DNA of 64,000 bases from the NCBI GenBank assembly GCA_949825065.1, contig OX463848.1, positions 34,191,491 to 34,255,490 of the forward strand, written 5' to 3'. Numbering within the stretch: the first letter of the stretch is position 1; each line of letters opens with the position of its first letter. A program made the position numbers and the translations under genes. Below are positions 1 to 10,636 of this stretch, one piece after another. The DNA comes from Odontocerum albicorne. Its lineage: Eukaryota; Arthropoda; Insecta; Trichoptera; Odontoceridae. The notes below the pieces were generated by a model, which was not told the origin of the DNA, did no database searches, and saw only the letters and a list, made by a program, of their open reading frames with translations.

Positions 1-531
1 GTCTCGTTTCTGCATTCGCAAAACGATTAGTGTCGTATGTAGGTGATAATTTATTTACGGAACTGGCGTGACAGATGTGGTGCGTTATCGCTCTAGCATG
101 GAATGCGCTCCGCGCCCGGCTATGAGTTGAATGACCGGTGCGTGGACTTCGTACTTGTTTGTTTTACATTGCTAAGGAATGCAAAGGTCATTTCATCGGT
201 CATTGACCGCGTGTGCGACCGCCACAGCATAAAGCTTTTTATCAGGAAACCAATGGAGAAAAAGGCACTGAAACTTCTTGCCCTATATGCAACAGAGTAT
301 GTATTTCACAAATTAGCTTATATACCTTCATTAATTCATTAACGTGTTTAGTAAAATATATTTGGTAAGAAAATAACAGAAAACTTACCAAGGGAAGCCT
401 ATCTCCCTTCGCTATGCCACTGATTGGAACATATCGTTATGTCAAATGTAAACTAGTTTATGCAGGTTTACAGGAGAGCGATTAAAAGATTTTTGTAAAT
501 TTAAATAACTAAAAATATACATACGTAATTA
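1..531. other. AT-rich DNA, nothing recognised
   Basis: The only open frame is 79 codons (103-342, +) and resembles nothing I know. No SINE boxes, inverted termini or tandem repeats are visible. Confidence 0.5.
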
Positions 532-790
532 GGTCGAAAAGTTTGTAGCCCAACGATATAAAAAAATGATAGAATAAAAAAAATTTATTATTCAATATAG
601 TCACCCTGTAATACGTATTTTAGAACGATGAATGAATATTTTAGCATCACTAAAAAAAATATTTGGAAGTTTCTCGAGTGCTTCTCCTGGTCTGCTTTGA
701 TGAGGGTGATCGATTATCTGCCGAAGTGAAACTGTTTTTGGTAGGCCGATCTCGCAAAGTCGAATATGACGGGGAAGATTCTCCATACAC
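532..790 (-). pseudogene. 3' end of a mariner-like transposon with transposase C-terminus
   Basis: Read on the minus strand, one frame ends YVLQGDYIE followed by two stops at about 600-625, the usual ending of mariner-type transposases. It is followed by ~70 bp of AT-rich sequence and a terminus GGGCTACAAACTTTTCGACC abutting TA at 530-531. The neighbouring 61-codon frame (601-786) is the same coding end shifted by a frame, so the gene is broken. The upstream part of the transposase and the other terminus are missing. Assignment to mariner rests on the C-terminal motif and terminus only. Confidence 0.5.
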
Positions 791-845
791 AGCGTCTTAA
801 TTTATTTTGTACAGCATCCGTTCAACATGTCCAATCCACCTAAAT

Positions 846-950
846 GTGGCCTAGTAGGAAAGAAGCCGGTTTTCTCTTAAGGTATCTTAGAAACATTTCT
901 CGCTGGTTGAAAAAGATTGTCACATGACAATGAATCCTCTAGTTGTAGTA
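846..950 (+). mobile_element. SINE-A, internally deleted
   Basis: A-box-like TGGCCTAGTAGG at the left is joined to the SINE-A middle (GGTTTTCTCTTAAGG) and tail (GCTGGTTGAAAAAGATTG). The B box has been lost. The tail stem-loop is ATTGTC/GACAAT, a paired change from the usual ATTGCC/GGCAAT. A ~30 bp LINE-B scrap on the minus strand (about 815-845) touches its left side. Confidence 0.6.
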
Positions 951-1014
951 TATATAATTAATAACAAGCGTAAAAATTTTTGCGTATATTGAAAAATGAA
1001 AAACGGTATTGGAA

Positions 1015-2005
1015 CAATTACTTTATTTGATGAATACGAAATCGACTTAAACGTTCTACTCCTCTATACAGGAACAAATGTTTATTGTTCGCTGACGACT
1101 TAAAATTTTCAAAAAGATCAATTCACCTCACGACTGTGCACAGTAACAACAGGACCTAGACTCCCTAGTCTCCTGGAGTGAGCAAAATCATCTTCTGTTC
1201 AACATTTATAAATGTGTCTGTGTATCTTATAGTCGATCGTTTTCCCCAATCCACCATCAGTATACTATACAGGGTGTGGCACTAAACATAGTTTCTGAAT
1301 TCAAGGATTTGGGCGTACCCTTCGATGTCGGACTCACGTTCGTTAACCATGTCTCACGTTTGATATCGGACTGTTACAAACTACTCCGTTTTATAATGAA
1401 CATATCAAGAGAATTTAACAGCACCGATATCCTCCGAAACTTATATAATTATCTAATTAGAACCAAATTAGAATATGCATCTACGGTTTGGGCTCCTCAC
1501 CAGCTCAAATATAAAAACAATATAGAATCAATACAAAAAAAATCCTCAGATATCTATGGTACAGAACAAAGGGCGATTACCCAAAATATGCTCACCATGC
1601 CGAACTTCTCACGGTGTGCAACTATAGAAGCCTTGAAACAAGAAGGCAAGAATCCATTGCGATATTCCTAATAAAGGTTTTCCAAGGTTCATTTAACTGT
1701 CCCGCGATTCTAGAAGCACTAAGTGTATATGTACCCAATAAATATAGCCGTGCAAGGAATCACCCCCTGTTCTACATACCAACTTACAGCACGAATATCA
1801 TGGCTAAACACTCAGTCACGCGTGGTATAGAGATATTGAACCAACTGAATGATACGGTTGATATATTCTAGGTACCGACTAGCAGTATGAGAAGAATCCT
1901 GGCTGATACGAGTATTCTTCCTAACGAATAAGCTAACGCTAGAAGCAGACCCTCTTTGTGTAACAGGAGAAATCCGTGCAAAGTGGATTAAAAAAAAAAT
2001 CTTAG
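1015..2005 (+). pseudogene. Non-LTR retrotransposon reverse transcriptase remnant (jockey/CR1-like)
   Basis: Three reading-frame blocks give the second half of a LINE reverse transcriptase. At 1088-1111 the + strand encodes FADDLKIF, the catalytic palm motif C. The next block (1276-1671) contains FKDLGVPFD, then LIRTKLEYASTVWAPH, the typical thumb region following the palm. The last block (1614-1871, shifted frame) encodes FLIKVFQGSFNCP. Frameshifts and a stop separate the blocks, so it is dead. The 5' half, endonuclease and ORF1 are absent. It is different in sequence from LINE-C. Clade placement within jockey/CR1-like elements is by resemblance only. Confidence 0.8.
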
Positions 2006-2049
2006 ACACGATTCGAAATATATAATGGAGATGTCCCAGTAAAGGGCTT

Positions 2050-2106
2050 AAATGTAATGTGTTGTATCACACTTCCGTTGTATACAGTATAACCTAGTGG
2101 GCTTAA
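2050..2106 (-). mobile_element. SINE-A tail, left part of a split copy
   Basis: Reverse complement of the SINE-A tail: an AATAC-type end, then CCGTTGTATACAGTATAACC. It stops at TTAA (2103-2106), where a piggyBac-like element is inserted; the SINE resumes at 2656. Confidence 0.7.
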
Positions 2107-2655
2107 CATTTCCCTTCCTGTGCTAAAAAAAATCGCCCATTTCGGTGCTGTGTATTCAATACACATGTAAAAATGAGCGATTTAAAATCGAAAAAATAAG
2201 AATATTCATAGCCAATCGCTTAAATTAATTAAATTTGAAGTCAAAAGTGATAATTCACAAAACAGGCGATGCGGCCACCTCAAATGGCTGCCCGAAAGCT
2301 ACTGAAGCGAGCGAACTGAGATTCTATTTCTTGCGTACCCATATACCGAAGTAGAGTGAGAGTGAGGCGTGAATAGCGTCGCTTCCTCACCCATAGTGGT
2401 TTTTTAGAATGAATATACCTATCTCACACACTGGCACACGTTCGATTGTATTGGTGAATTTATTCCCGATTTTCACAAAATATCTCTGATGTGGCCGATA
2501 AGTGCTAATTATTATTTATATTATTTTTTCATTCAATGCGTAAATGTTTTACGGAGGAATGCCTAAAATCTGAACCCAATATTTATTATATTTATAGAGA
2601 TCTTAAAGTTTTTAGAAGCAATGTGTACTAGTTACACATCAAAGGGAAGGAAGGG
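2107..2655. mobile_element. piggyBac-like MITE with TTAA duplication
   Basis: The element sits exactly between two TTAA copies (2103-2106 and 2656-2659) inside a SINE-A. The right terminus, read inward, is CCCTTCCTTCCCTTTGATG; the left is CATTTCCCTTCCTGTGC, so the inverted repeats are related but imperfect. Both ends carry subterminal hairpins: AATCGC..CATTT against AAATGAGCGATT around 2130-2183, and ATGTGTA-ctagt-TACACAT near 2620-2640. TTAA duplication and CCC termini are piggyBac hallmarks. There is no transposase, so it is non-autonomous. The core at 2261-2400 is notably GC-richer than its surroundings. Confidence 0.7.
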
Positions 2656-2755
2656 TTAAACGCATGTGGCAAACGCTTTCAACCAATGAAAAAGATGTGA
2701 AAGAAACTTTAAGTGAAAACCAGACAGGAACAGTTTTTAATTAACTTTCAATATA
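2656..2755 (-). mobile_element. SINE-A middle, right part of a split copy
   Basis: Continues the SINE interrupted at 2106: GCATGTGGCAAACGC (tail stem side), CAACCAATGAAAAAGATGT and AAGTGAAAACCAGACAGGAA. It ends at a mariner element inserted at TA 2754-2755, so one SINE carries two DNA transposons. The tRNA head is not found beyond the mariner. Confidence 0.7.
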
Positions 2756-3635
2756 CGAGGGTCATCTAGAAAGTAAGGTTACAAAGGCTCCTGAGGGTGG
2801 GGGGAATTTTTTTGTTTCGAAGTTGGCGCACCTGGTATAAAGGGGGGATCCTAACGGTCAGTTTGTTTGGTCCCGCGTGTTTTTCGGCCATTTTATTAAG
2901 TCACAGTAAATTCGTCCGATGGAGAGGTCATCGCGCGCTCCCGCCACCTCCCGTATGTGCGAGATCCGCGCGGTCATCCGTTTTTTGACTTTGCAGAACA
3001 ATACCGCCGCGAATATCCATCGAAAGCTCGTGGAAGTTTATGGTAGTGGTGTGATGAGTCGACAACATGTCACGAAGTGGGTTAGGTTGTTCAGAGAAGG
3101 CCGTACTGATACTCACAACGAGGCAAGGCAGTGATTCTTGACGAACTTGTGCAAAAAATGGAAGAACAAGGGCGAAATGACCGCCGTGTGACGCTTGACA
3201 ACCTTCACGAAGAATATCCTGACATTTCTCGAAGTCTCCTTGGTGATATTGTGTCGGAAAAACTTGGTTACAAGAAGTTGTGTGCGAGATGGGTGCCCAG
3301 AATGCTCACACCGGAGCACCGTCAAAATCGCGTGACCGCCGCGCGTCAATTTTTGGATCGTTTTGCACAGGAGGGAGAAGCTTTTCTGGACTCTATCGTG
3401 ACTGTGGGTGTGTGACTACACCCCAACAATTTTCCAACGATCAGGAGGTCGAGGAAGCTGTGGTTTATGATACTGGCAAACAAAAGCCCCGACTACAGAA
3501 ATGTCTCGATCTCGACGGCGATTACGTTGAATAATAGTTTAATATATTTGTGAAGTATCCTGTGAATTTGAATTAAATACAAGCATTTTTCGATCCTACA
3601 TAAATGTTGTAACCTTACTTTCTGGATGACCCTCG
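2756..3635 (+). mobile_element. Mariner transposon, internally deleted, intact termini
   Basis: Inverted repeats of about 29 bp with one mismatch start CGAGGGTCATCTAGAAAGTA on the left and CGAGGGTCATCCAGAAAGTA on the right (read inward). They are flanked by TA at 2754-2755 and 3636-3637, the standard target duplication. At 880 bp it is roughly 400 bp shorter than full-length mariners. The well-matched ends suggest a fairly recent insertion that was mobilised in trans. Confidence 0.92.
2919..3534 (+). pseudogene. Mariner transposase, catalytic core deleted
   Basis: The N-terminal DNA-binding part is readable: MCEIRAVIRFLTLQNNTAANIHRKL and SRQHVTKWVRLFREGR (2919-3134) are the first helix-turn-helix of mariner transposases. 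A shift to another frame at about 3120-3131 gives the second DNA-binding domain and linker (LVQKMEEQ.. to RRVTLDNL.. to KLGYKKLCARWVPRML). The frame reaches LDSIVTV at about 3408, exactly where the first catalytic aspartate normally follows, and then stops. After the break only the C-terminus is present in another frame, ending LQKCLDLDGDYVE (3460-3531). All three catalytic aspartates are therefore missing. It cannot transpose itself. Confidence 0.88.
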
Positions 3636-3779
3636 TATTTGCAATTAAATATTCTTAGAGCGTTCTTGATGTAATAGGGGTAATAAAACAACGCTAAAAT
3701 GAATATGTATTTTTCTAAATTTTATTTTCAGTATTCTGGCCAAAGTATTTTTACAATTGATTATTATCGAATTGATTAT

Positions 3780-4300
3780 TATTACCTCTATGGCGAAGTG
3801 CTTGAACAATCACAAAAGGCCGCAGCTATTTCCGGATGTTTAAAGAACACTATCTGGAAGAACAAGCATATGAATATTCAAAGCAAGGTGAGGATATACA
3901 AGACCTGTGTCCGCTCCATAATGACATACAGCATAGAGTCCAGAGCCGACACTGTCAGAACCAAAAATCTCCTTCGAACCAGCGAAATGAAGGTACTCAG
4001 GAGTATCGCTGAGTATTACCCTTCGTGATAGAGTACGAAACACAAAAATCCGAAGGACGTGCAAAGTTGAAGATATTGTCAGATGGGGACGACAGAAAAG
4101 AAGGTTCTGGAACGAACACGTATCCAGAATGGCGGAACCAAGAGCCGTAAGAATGGCCAGGGACAGTATCCCCCAAGCAAGCAGACCTCCAGGACGACCT
4201 CCCAAAAGATGGAAAGACAGCTGGCAGTCGACGTCACAAGAGGCAAACAATGATGCAGGACCATAACAGGCCAACAGGCATAATATAAGATGAAGAAGAA
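3780..4300 (+). pseudogene. RTE-like LINE, reverse transcriptase C-terminus and 3' end
   Basis: The frame 3780-4028 encodes CLKNTIWKNKHMNIQSKVRI and ILTY-like SIMTYSIESRADT, followed by RTSEMKVLRSIAEY. A frameshift near 4020 continues with LRDRVRNTKIRRTCKVEDIV, RWGRQKRRFWNEHVSRMAEP, then GRPPKRWKDSW before a stop at about 4265. This is the standard post-palm C-terminal region of arthropod RTE-type elements. It ends in a GAAGAAGAAGATTATTATT simple repeat, as such 3' ends usually do. The 5' part is truncated. Confidence 0.85.
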
Positions 4301-5289
4301 GATTATTATTGAATTAGTTATCAATATATTTAAAAAAAACTTTGTAATTAAGAAATTACTAAAACTACTGTTCAAATTTTATATATAATTAGAGTTATAT
4401 AAAATATAAAAAAACAAAGGCATTTTACAACCAAAAAGCAATACTTGGCTTAGGAACGAAACAAGAAAAAGACAAGCGAATTTTTTATTGAGTTGGATAT
4501 ATTTTGCAAGAAATCATTATAATTGTTATTTTATTTCAACTTAATCCATAACCTCGAACTTAAAGTAATAATAAATATACTTATATTTTCTCATACCCGT
4601 CTCTTATTAAATGTATTAACATTTGATTTATTATGAGTTTTACAATTATTTTTTTAAAACACATAAAATATTATTAAAACCACTTTAGAATTTAACGCTC
4701 GCGTGCGTCATTAAATTTATCTTAACATTACCATCTGTTAGGGAAAAACAACCCCTTCACTTTGAAATCATATCATACAATATAAAGTGCACGCACAAAA
4801 ATGTTGTAGAATCTTTGGAATTAATTTAATTTTTATTGAAGCTTAGAAAAGCTTCTTCGACACGGAACTGTTTTACTATTGGTTGGATTTGAATTGTTAC
4901 GAACTCAGATATCGTCGGTTTGATTCTTTGGTTTACACCTTTCTTACCCATGGCCACGCCCCCTCGCACTGGGTCAGATGTTTTAAATCAGGGGTTCGTA
5001 ATGATTGTATAGAAAGTGAAATGCGTGTAATTCTATTGATTTATTGCAGGGTTTCTGGGGAGCTTTTACGTAAGGAAGTGTATTTTCAAAGGAATTTTGT
5101 TTAAGAATTATTTTCAAGGTGTGAAATTAGAAATTGCGTTTAATACGTAATTTTTAAATAAAATATTTTGTTTCATGTGTAACCATTTATTATGAGTAAA
5201 TATAATTATACTGAGTATGTTTCTTATTTGCTTCTTATTAATTCTAACTTCCCAACTTTTATCCTTTTCCACAAGCTCTCCAAGTAAAT
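4301..5289. other. AT-rich unique DNA, nothing recognised
   Basis: Poly-A/T runs and short open frames only; the 73-codon frame at 4883-5104 matches no family I recognise. Confidence 0.5.
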
Positions 5290-5625
5290 ATTTAATGAAT
5301 ATTTACTTGAAATCTTCAAGACTCTCTGGACAGATCGTGTTACAAATGTAAAAGTACTTGCTCGTATATGTAATAACCGAGAATTGTTTAAAAGTGTGAA
5401 AGTTCGCAAGTTGCAGTTTCCCGGTCACATAATGCGAGGCAAAATACATTATAACAGAACTAAGCATCCAAGGTAAAATGGAATGGCAAATGAGGTAGAG
5501 GAATTTGCAGGGGTGGTTTTGAGTGCCATCTACTGATCTACCCCAGGTTGTAGTGATCAGAATAAGGATTGCCATGATAATGGTCAACTTCTGATATGAT
5601 ACTGCTCCTCAAGAAGAACATTTGA
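5290..5625 (+). pseudogene. RTE-like LINE C-terminal fragment
   Basis: Plus-strand translation gives LEIFKTLWTDRVTNVKVLAR, CNNRELFKSVKVRKLQFPGH and IMRG, the WTDRVTN..VL..I and GHIMRG blocks that follow the palm in RTE elements. After a frame break it continues with NLQGWF and VVVIRIRIAMM. Stops and shifts show decay. The family differs from LINE-B and from the 3.8 kb copy. Confidence 0.78.
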
Positions 5626-6750
5626 AATGCGGAATTTTTAACATGGGTAAATTTATTTATTGCAGTTGATACTTGACTAGAATAGAAAATAAAATTCAAA
5701 AACATACAACCCAAACCAATTTTTTTTATAATTTATAAAAATCATGCTTATAATGAATTATTTTCTTTTTTAGAACTTTCCATAGTGGGAAAAAATACTA
5801 TTGGAGGATTTCATTTACATGTCTTTTCAATTTCATGGTCCATGTACTGTTAATATCTACCCCTTTGTACTGTAATGTTACCATTTTTAACTGATTTTCT
5901 TACACAATACAATCCAAAAAAAGTTGGAAATCGTATTTAATCAAATGCAATTAAAACAATTTATCATTGCCATGGAAGAATATTCAAGGGGATAAAATTA
6001 ATTGTGACGCTACCTGGTATTAACCTGTATAGCGCAAACTATAGTAATTATTTTCGAGTTGTAAATGAGGTAGTACTATTTTTGAAGCAGAGTTCTCTCG
6101 ATTCTACTAGTATACATTTTCCATCGATAAAATATAAAAAGTTTGACATGACAATAAAAATATATAAAATAACTTTTACTTCATAAAAATATTATTAAAA
6201 CATAAACAATAAAAAACAGCAAGAAATCACCAAAATATGCAAAAAATCACCCCTAATTGTTTGTTTTCCTTTGTGTCAATATAAACTCTCCCTAAATAAG
6301 ATGTGTTACAAAGATTTATGTTTTATTTTTATTTTAAGAATAGATTTTGTTGATTTTAAAGGCACAGAAACAATAATATTTAAACAATGAAAACAAGTTA
6401 AAATGATTTTATGAACTAAAAGGACTATTTAAAAGGTGAAAAAAATGGGATATATTTTATTTATTTTTATTGTCTGAGAATATCTGAAGACAAAATTCTA
6501 AATACATAATTACATTTTTTAAATTAATCCTTTACTAGTAAATATTTTACCCGAAAATATCTCCATGGCATTATTTCTCCCATAAGGTGACCCGACATGC
6601 CCCATAGATGGAGTAAGTTTTGATACTCTGACTTAATCAATAAATTTTTTTTGTCCTTTCATCGAACATGTGTTATTATTTATTTAATTACAATTTTATG
6701 TAGCAGGATAATTATTGTATTTTATTAAATAATATTACCTTTTCATTGCA
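5626..6750. other. AT-rich unique DNA, nothing recognised
   Basis: Long A and T runs; the only open frame of note is 60 codons (6004-6186). No repeat family assigned. Confidence 0.5.
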
Positions 6751-6754
6751 AGTA

Positions 6755-6897
6755 ATACAACCTATAAGGATTTTTGTCATAAGTCAATCTCTTCCAATCG
6801 GAAATCGGAAAGATGTTTAAGTGATCTAAAGTGAAAAACCAAACTAGAACCCGCAATTGACGGGTTTTACTAACTGGGTTCAGGAGATTGTCAATCT
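6755..6897 (-). mobile_element. SINE-A, diverged and internally rearranged
   Basis: Recognisable from ACAACCTATAAGGATTTTTG (tail), TCAATCTCTTCCAATCGG and GAAAAACCAAACTAGAACCC. The head end keeps TTTTACTAACTGGGTTCAGG, an A-box relic. Sequence between middle and head is shortened. Confidence 0.6.
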
Positions 6898-6954
6898 TAA
6901 TTCGAATATCGAATAAGTCCTAAGGTGGAAGTAAGTTTCGTGTGTTTTTCTTTC

Positions 6955-7185
6955 TTGATCGATTTTGCATGACTGAGTATCATGCTCTCTCCGGTCCATC
7001 TGCCTAATGCTGACCACGACGATTCTGCACTCTATTTTCTGCCTCTCAGAATGCTGCCGTCAGAGAGAATCTAGTTGTGTTCCTGAATTGGTCAGTTCAT
7101 CGAGTTGGTGGTCTACCTCTGCCTCACCATCCTTCCGCACTGCCCTTTGACATAAGTTTTTCTCCTCTACTCTACGTGCTATATG
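6955..7185 (-). pseudogene. RTE-like LINE C-terminus
   Basis: Minus-strand translation contains GRGRPPTR.TDQFRNTTRFSL followed by TAAF.EAENRVQ, the GRP..RW.D and A..R..W blocks near the end of RTE-type reverse transcriptases. Several in-frame stops show it is an old fragment of about 230 bp. Confidence 0.62.
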
Positions 7186-7467
7186 TTAGCGCAAGGGAGG
7201 TGTAAGGATTTATAGGGGGTTGTGTCAACGCTTACTTACTATTAATATTTTTAATTTACATAATATATAAGGGTGTGTGACTGAAAAACATCTGATGTCC
7301 TTGCGGCTGGACTAGTCCACTATCGGTAGGGGTGTATCTCGATTGAGGGGATGTTATGAGATGAGTCAAGACCTTTTGATAGATTATCTCTTAAATGTAT
7401 TTTCATCGACATTATTCTGAGTTATATATGTAATTTCAGGATATATAATATGTATATCATATATGTA
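7186..7467. other. No feature recognised
   Basis: Short AT-rich spacer between a LINE fragment and a DNA transposon. Confidence 0.4.
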
Positions 7468-7972
7468 AAGAGTCTTTCAAATCGAGCGGTTTTTAAAAAA
7501 AAATTAACTCTTGAATAAAACACACAATTTGCTTTGATTTCAAAAAACTTTTTATTGGTCATTGAAGTATAATGTATGCCATTTAAACACAATAAACAAT
7601 ATCCGCCAAATGTCTACCTCTTGCAACTCCACAGATGTCCACTCTTTTGTCAAAATTTTCGATGATTTTGGCATAATTGCGGTTCTAACTCACCAATACC
7701 GTGAATAATTTTGTCCTTCAGCTCAGGAATTCATTGGGGGTCATTCTTATGGTATCAGATCTTATGATCAATTAACATCACCGTTTCGGATTCATCACCA
7801 TCCGGAGATTACAATAATTCTCAATTTGAACGCGTTGTTATATTGTATACGACTCCATTTTTATAAATGCCATACATTACACTTCTCAAATGTCCTAAGA
7901 CCCAGGGTAATTCGCGATGCCATCTGTGTTTTATTCAAGAATTTAAAAAAACGCTCAATTTGAAAGACACTA
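7468..7972 (-). mobile_element. Tc1/mariner deletion derivative, copy 1
   Basis: Inverted termini about 45 bp long begin near GTCTTTCAAAT.GAGCG on both sides and extend to TTGAATAAAACACAC; TA flanks at 7466-7467 and 7973-7974. On the minus strand, inside the left terminus, lies the degenerate C-terminus of a transposase (GELEPQLCQN-like, VDIC-like). The N-terminus and catalytic core are gone. It shares architecture with copies at 10078-10636 and 44613-45126. Confidence 0.82.
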
Positions 7973-8099
7973 TATTTTACATACTACTATATGTCGCTAG
8001 CTAACTAGCCCTGCTCTACTATACGAGTTCTCTTATTGAATTTGAATATAAAAGGTGTCCCATTTTGGGCTTGAGATTTGAATTTGGTGCCAGTTTGAG

Positions 8100-8560
8100 C
8101 TGTCTTACCTAAAATGGTTTATTTGACAAATATTATCTAGTGTAGGCGAATTGATCTTGCAGCATTTGAAAACAGAATAACGTATAAAAATCTTGCAAAC
8201 ATTTTTCGCTAATTCGCGCTGTGGTGTAAGTTTTGGTCATTATCATGACTTAATCTGTAAATTCGGGGTATCCGGTTTGGTTCTTGGTATATTGACACTA
8301 CTACGTGGTCGTTCGAACGAAAATATCACTAGAATGAGAGAAAATGTCGCTGAAAATCTAAGAACCTCAATTTATCATCGTTTACAGCAATTTAAAATTT
8401 TCAGAAGCTCTATGCAACAAATATTAACCAAAGGGATTGATTTACATGTATATAAATTCAATTGTTTCAAGAACTTTAACCTGCAGACAACCTTTACTTT
8501 GAAAACACCCTTAAATATTTCGATTGATGAATGTTTATGTGAAAGTGAGTAACAAGAAAA
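8100..8560 (+). pseudogene. N-terminal fragment of a Tc1/mariner transposase
   Basis: The open frame 8193-8552 contains RGRSNENITRMRENVAENL followed by RTSIYHRLQQFKIFRSSMQQ and ILTKGIDLHVYK. This R..S.ENI..VRE.V..NPRTSI pattern is the linker between the two helix-turn-helix domains in a large Tc1/mariner family whose C-terminus reads LDYFLWGYVKS, i.e. that of the 0.5 kb derivatives nearby. The fragment stops before the catalytic residues, and the first helix-turn-helix lies upstream in broken frames. No inverted termini were found around it. Confidence 0.65.
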
Positions 8561-9017
8561 GTAATGTTATAAAACCTTAAATTATAATGAACACATCTGA
8601 CGCACAAATAGGAGTGACTGTTCAAAGTGAGGTATAACAAGTATTTTGAGAGAATCGTGCATCCCAAAGCGTTATTGAAATCGTGCATGATCCCCTTATC
8701 AGGTGATTAATACATGGCCCTGCCTACCAGAGCAGAGTTATATTTGGCAGGTGCCCTGTACCTTGGCTCTTTTGCCTGCTCTCTGATCCTTGATGCCTTG
8801 TGCATCCTCAAAGAATTATTATATACGAATGTTTTTTTGCTATTTATGCATTCTTACTCTTTTAGATTGTATGATAATTTTTCAAATATGTTGCAATCAG
8901 CAGAACTGTTTTCTATCATACATAAACAGTAAAAAATATTCTCAAAAAAATGTAAAACGTCCCACACTTCACCTTAATATACGTAAAATAACTTTTGATA
9001 TGCTCCAAAAAATACAT
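8561..9017. other. No feature recognised
   Basis: Two overlapping short frames (8714-8932, 8790-9179) look like chance; no repeat assigned. Confidence 0.4.
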
Positions 9018-9140
9018 ACCATCAAGCCGTTTTCTTGTCGGGGTAGGCAGTGCGGAGAGAATGCTAGACTTTTCTATCGCGATACACAACTTTCGCAACC
9101 ATACACCGTCTCATACAACTCTTTTAACATTCCGTTTTTT
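9018..9140 (-). mobile_element. LINE-B 3' end
   Basis: Reads CGGGGTAGGCAGTGCGGAGAG then AGACTTTTCTATCGCGATAC on the plus strand, the complement of the LINE-B coding end (C.DR..W.SV.SAYP). Short 5'-truncated copy. Confidence 0.7.
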
Positions 9141-9384
9141 TTAAATATCATTCTCTTGATCCAACCACACTTTCACTAGCATTTCTCTACTATACCTTTC
9201 ACTCACATTTACACTGTATATTTGTTTTGTTAATATTTTTTCATTCATTCATCTTAGCATTCGTTCCACATATCGAAACTATCACAAATTCGTTCTAGAT
9301 GTTCAAACTATCTTAAAGCATTCCATGTAATTTTAATTAAAAAAATTGTGCTCCTTTGAGGGAGAATTAATGTGATCCTACTAA

Positions 9385-9465
9385 GGCGATGGATTCCTAG
9401 GTGATAAGACGTATGTCTTCCAACTCGGGGTTTTGAGTTCGATTCCCCTTGGTACCCAGAATTTG
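9385..9465 (+). mobile_element. SINE-A head only
   Basis: A-box region TAGGTGATAAGACGTATG and B box GAGTTCGATTCCCCTTGGTA. The copy ends soon after the B box; middle and tail are absent. Confidence 0.65.
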
Positions 9466-10077
9466 TAATAAAGGCCACTTTTGAAAATACACACTGACAG
9501 CTTCTGGTATGAACGCAAGTATCACTGATGGTACGGATATACGAAGATTCAAACGTATATTTTTATGGAAGGACATACAAGTTTATAATTAGGGGTTTTT
9601 GAACAATTTGATTTTTTAAACCGCAAATATAATTTTTGGTATTAGTTGGATTAATGCTTTTTACAAAATGCATCGATAATATGTAATAAAATAATTGAAT
9701 AATGATATTCCTTACGCATAGGTGCCCTTAAAATAAATAAAATCTTTAATTTATACCCAATATTATTTCGTTATTTTACTTTAGATAGGAGCAAATCATT
9801 TCATGATGTCTCTATTGGTGTAAGCAGAGAGAACGAAACATTAAACTTTACTATCGCCACACATTTCTCTCCTTCATCTGGACTAGACATTAACACGTTT
9901 AGTCAACGATTAGGCGCTGTAAAATTAATAATCAGCTGGTATTGAGTTACGGATGTCTGGTTGCTAATTCAAAACCAGTTGACCTTGCTTTGATTCTTGG
10001 GTTCCTGGAATGTTTTCATTTGCAGGACTTTTTCAAAAGAACTTGTTTTTAACAGGACTTAGTAACTTCTTAATACA
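9466..10077. other. AT-rich DNA with one weak LINE-B scrap
   Basis: At about 9805-9890 a weak complement of the LINE-B end is visible (GTAAGCAGAGAGAACG.. ACTTTACTATCGCCACAC). Nothing else is recognised. Confidence 0.4.
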
Positions 10078-10636
10078 CATGGTCTTTCAAATTGAGCGGT
10101 TTTTTTTTGATAATTTTTTTTAAATTCTTGAATAAAACACACAATTTGCTTTGATTTCAAAAACTTTTTATTGGTCAATGAAGTATAATATATGACATTT
10201 AAACACAAAAAAATAATATTCGCCAAATGTCCACATCTTGCAGCTCCAGAGATGTCCACTCTTTTGTCAACATTTTCGATGACATTTTGGCATAATTGCG
10301 GTTCTAACTCACCAATAACGCGAATAATTTCGTCCTTCAGCTCAGGAATTGATTGGGGGTCATTCTTTTAGATCTGACTTTTCACGTAACCTCAGAGAAA
10401 ATAGTCCAACGTTGTCATATCACATGATCTTGGTGGCCAATTAACATCACCGTTTCCGGAGATTACAATACATAAAATAATTCTCTATTTGAACGCATTG
10501 TTGTATTGTATACGACTCCATTTTTATAAATCTCATACATTACACTTCTCAAATGTCACAAGACCCAGGTAAGTTCGCGACGCCATCTGTGTTTTATCCA
10601 AGAATTAAAAAAAAACACCAAATTTGAAAGACCCTT
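10078..10636 (-). mobile_element. Tc1/mariner deletion derivative, copy 2
   Basis: Termini GTCTTTCAAATTGAGCGG on the left and its inverse on the right, with TA at 10637-10638. The minus strand keeps the transposase C-terminus: PPRSCDMTTLDYFL, stop in place of W, GYVKS, then IPELKDEIIRVIGELEPQLC, QNVIENVDKRVDISGAARCG and HLANIIF. The catalytic aspartates, which lie upstream of PPRSCD, are deleted. This is the longest of the three copies. Confidence 0.85.

Noticed and set aside
3840..4274. 144-codon minus-strand frame
   Set aside because: Antisense shadow of the RTE C-terminus whose sense product is clearly recognisable.
5224..5587. Two minus-strand frames of 61 and 94 codons
   Set aside because: They are shadows of the plus-strand RTE C-terminus at 5290-5625.
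8714..9179. Hydrophobic short frames that might be membrane peptides
   Set aside because: No start context, no conservation evidence; T-rich AT DNA readily gives Phe/Leu/Ile frames.
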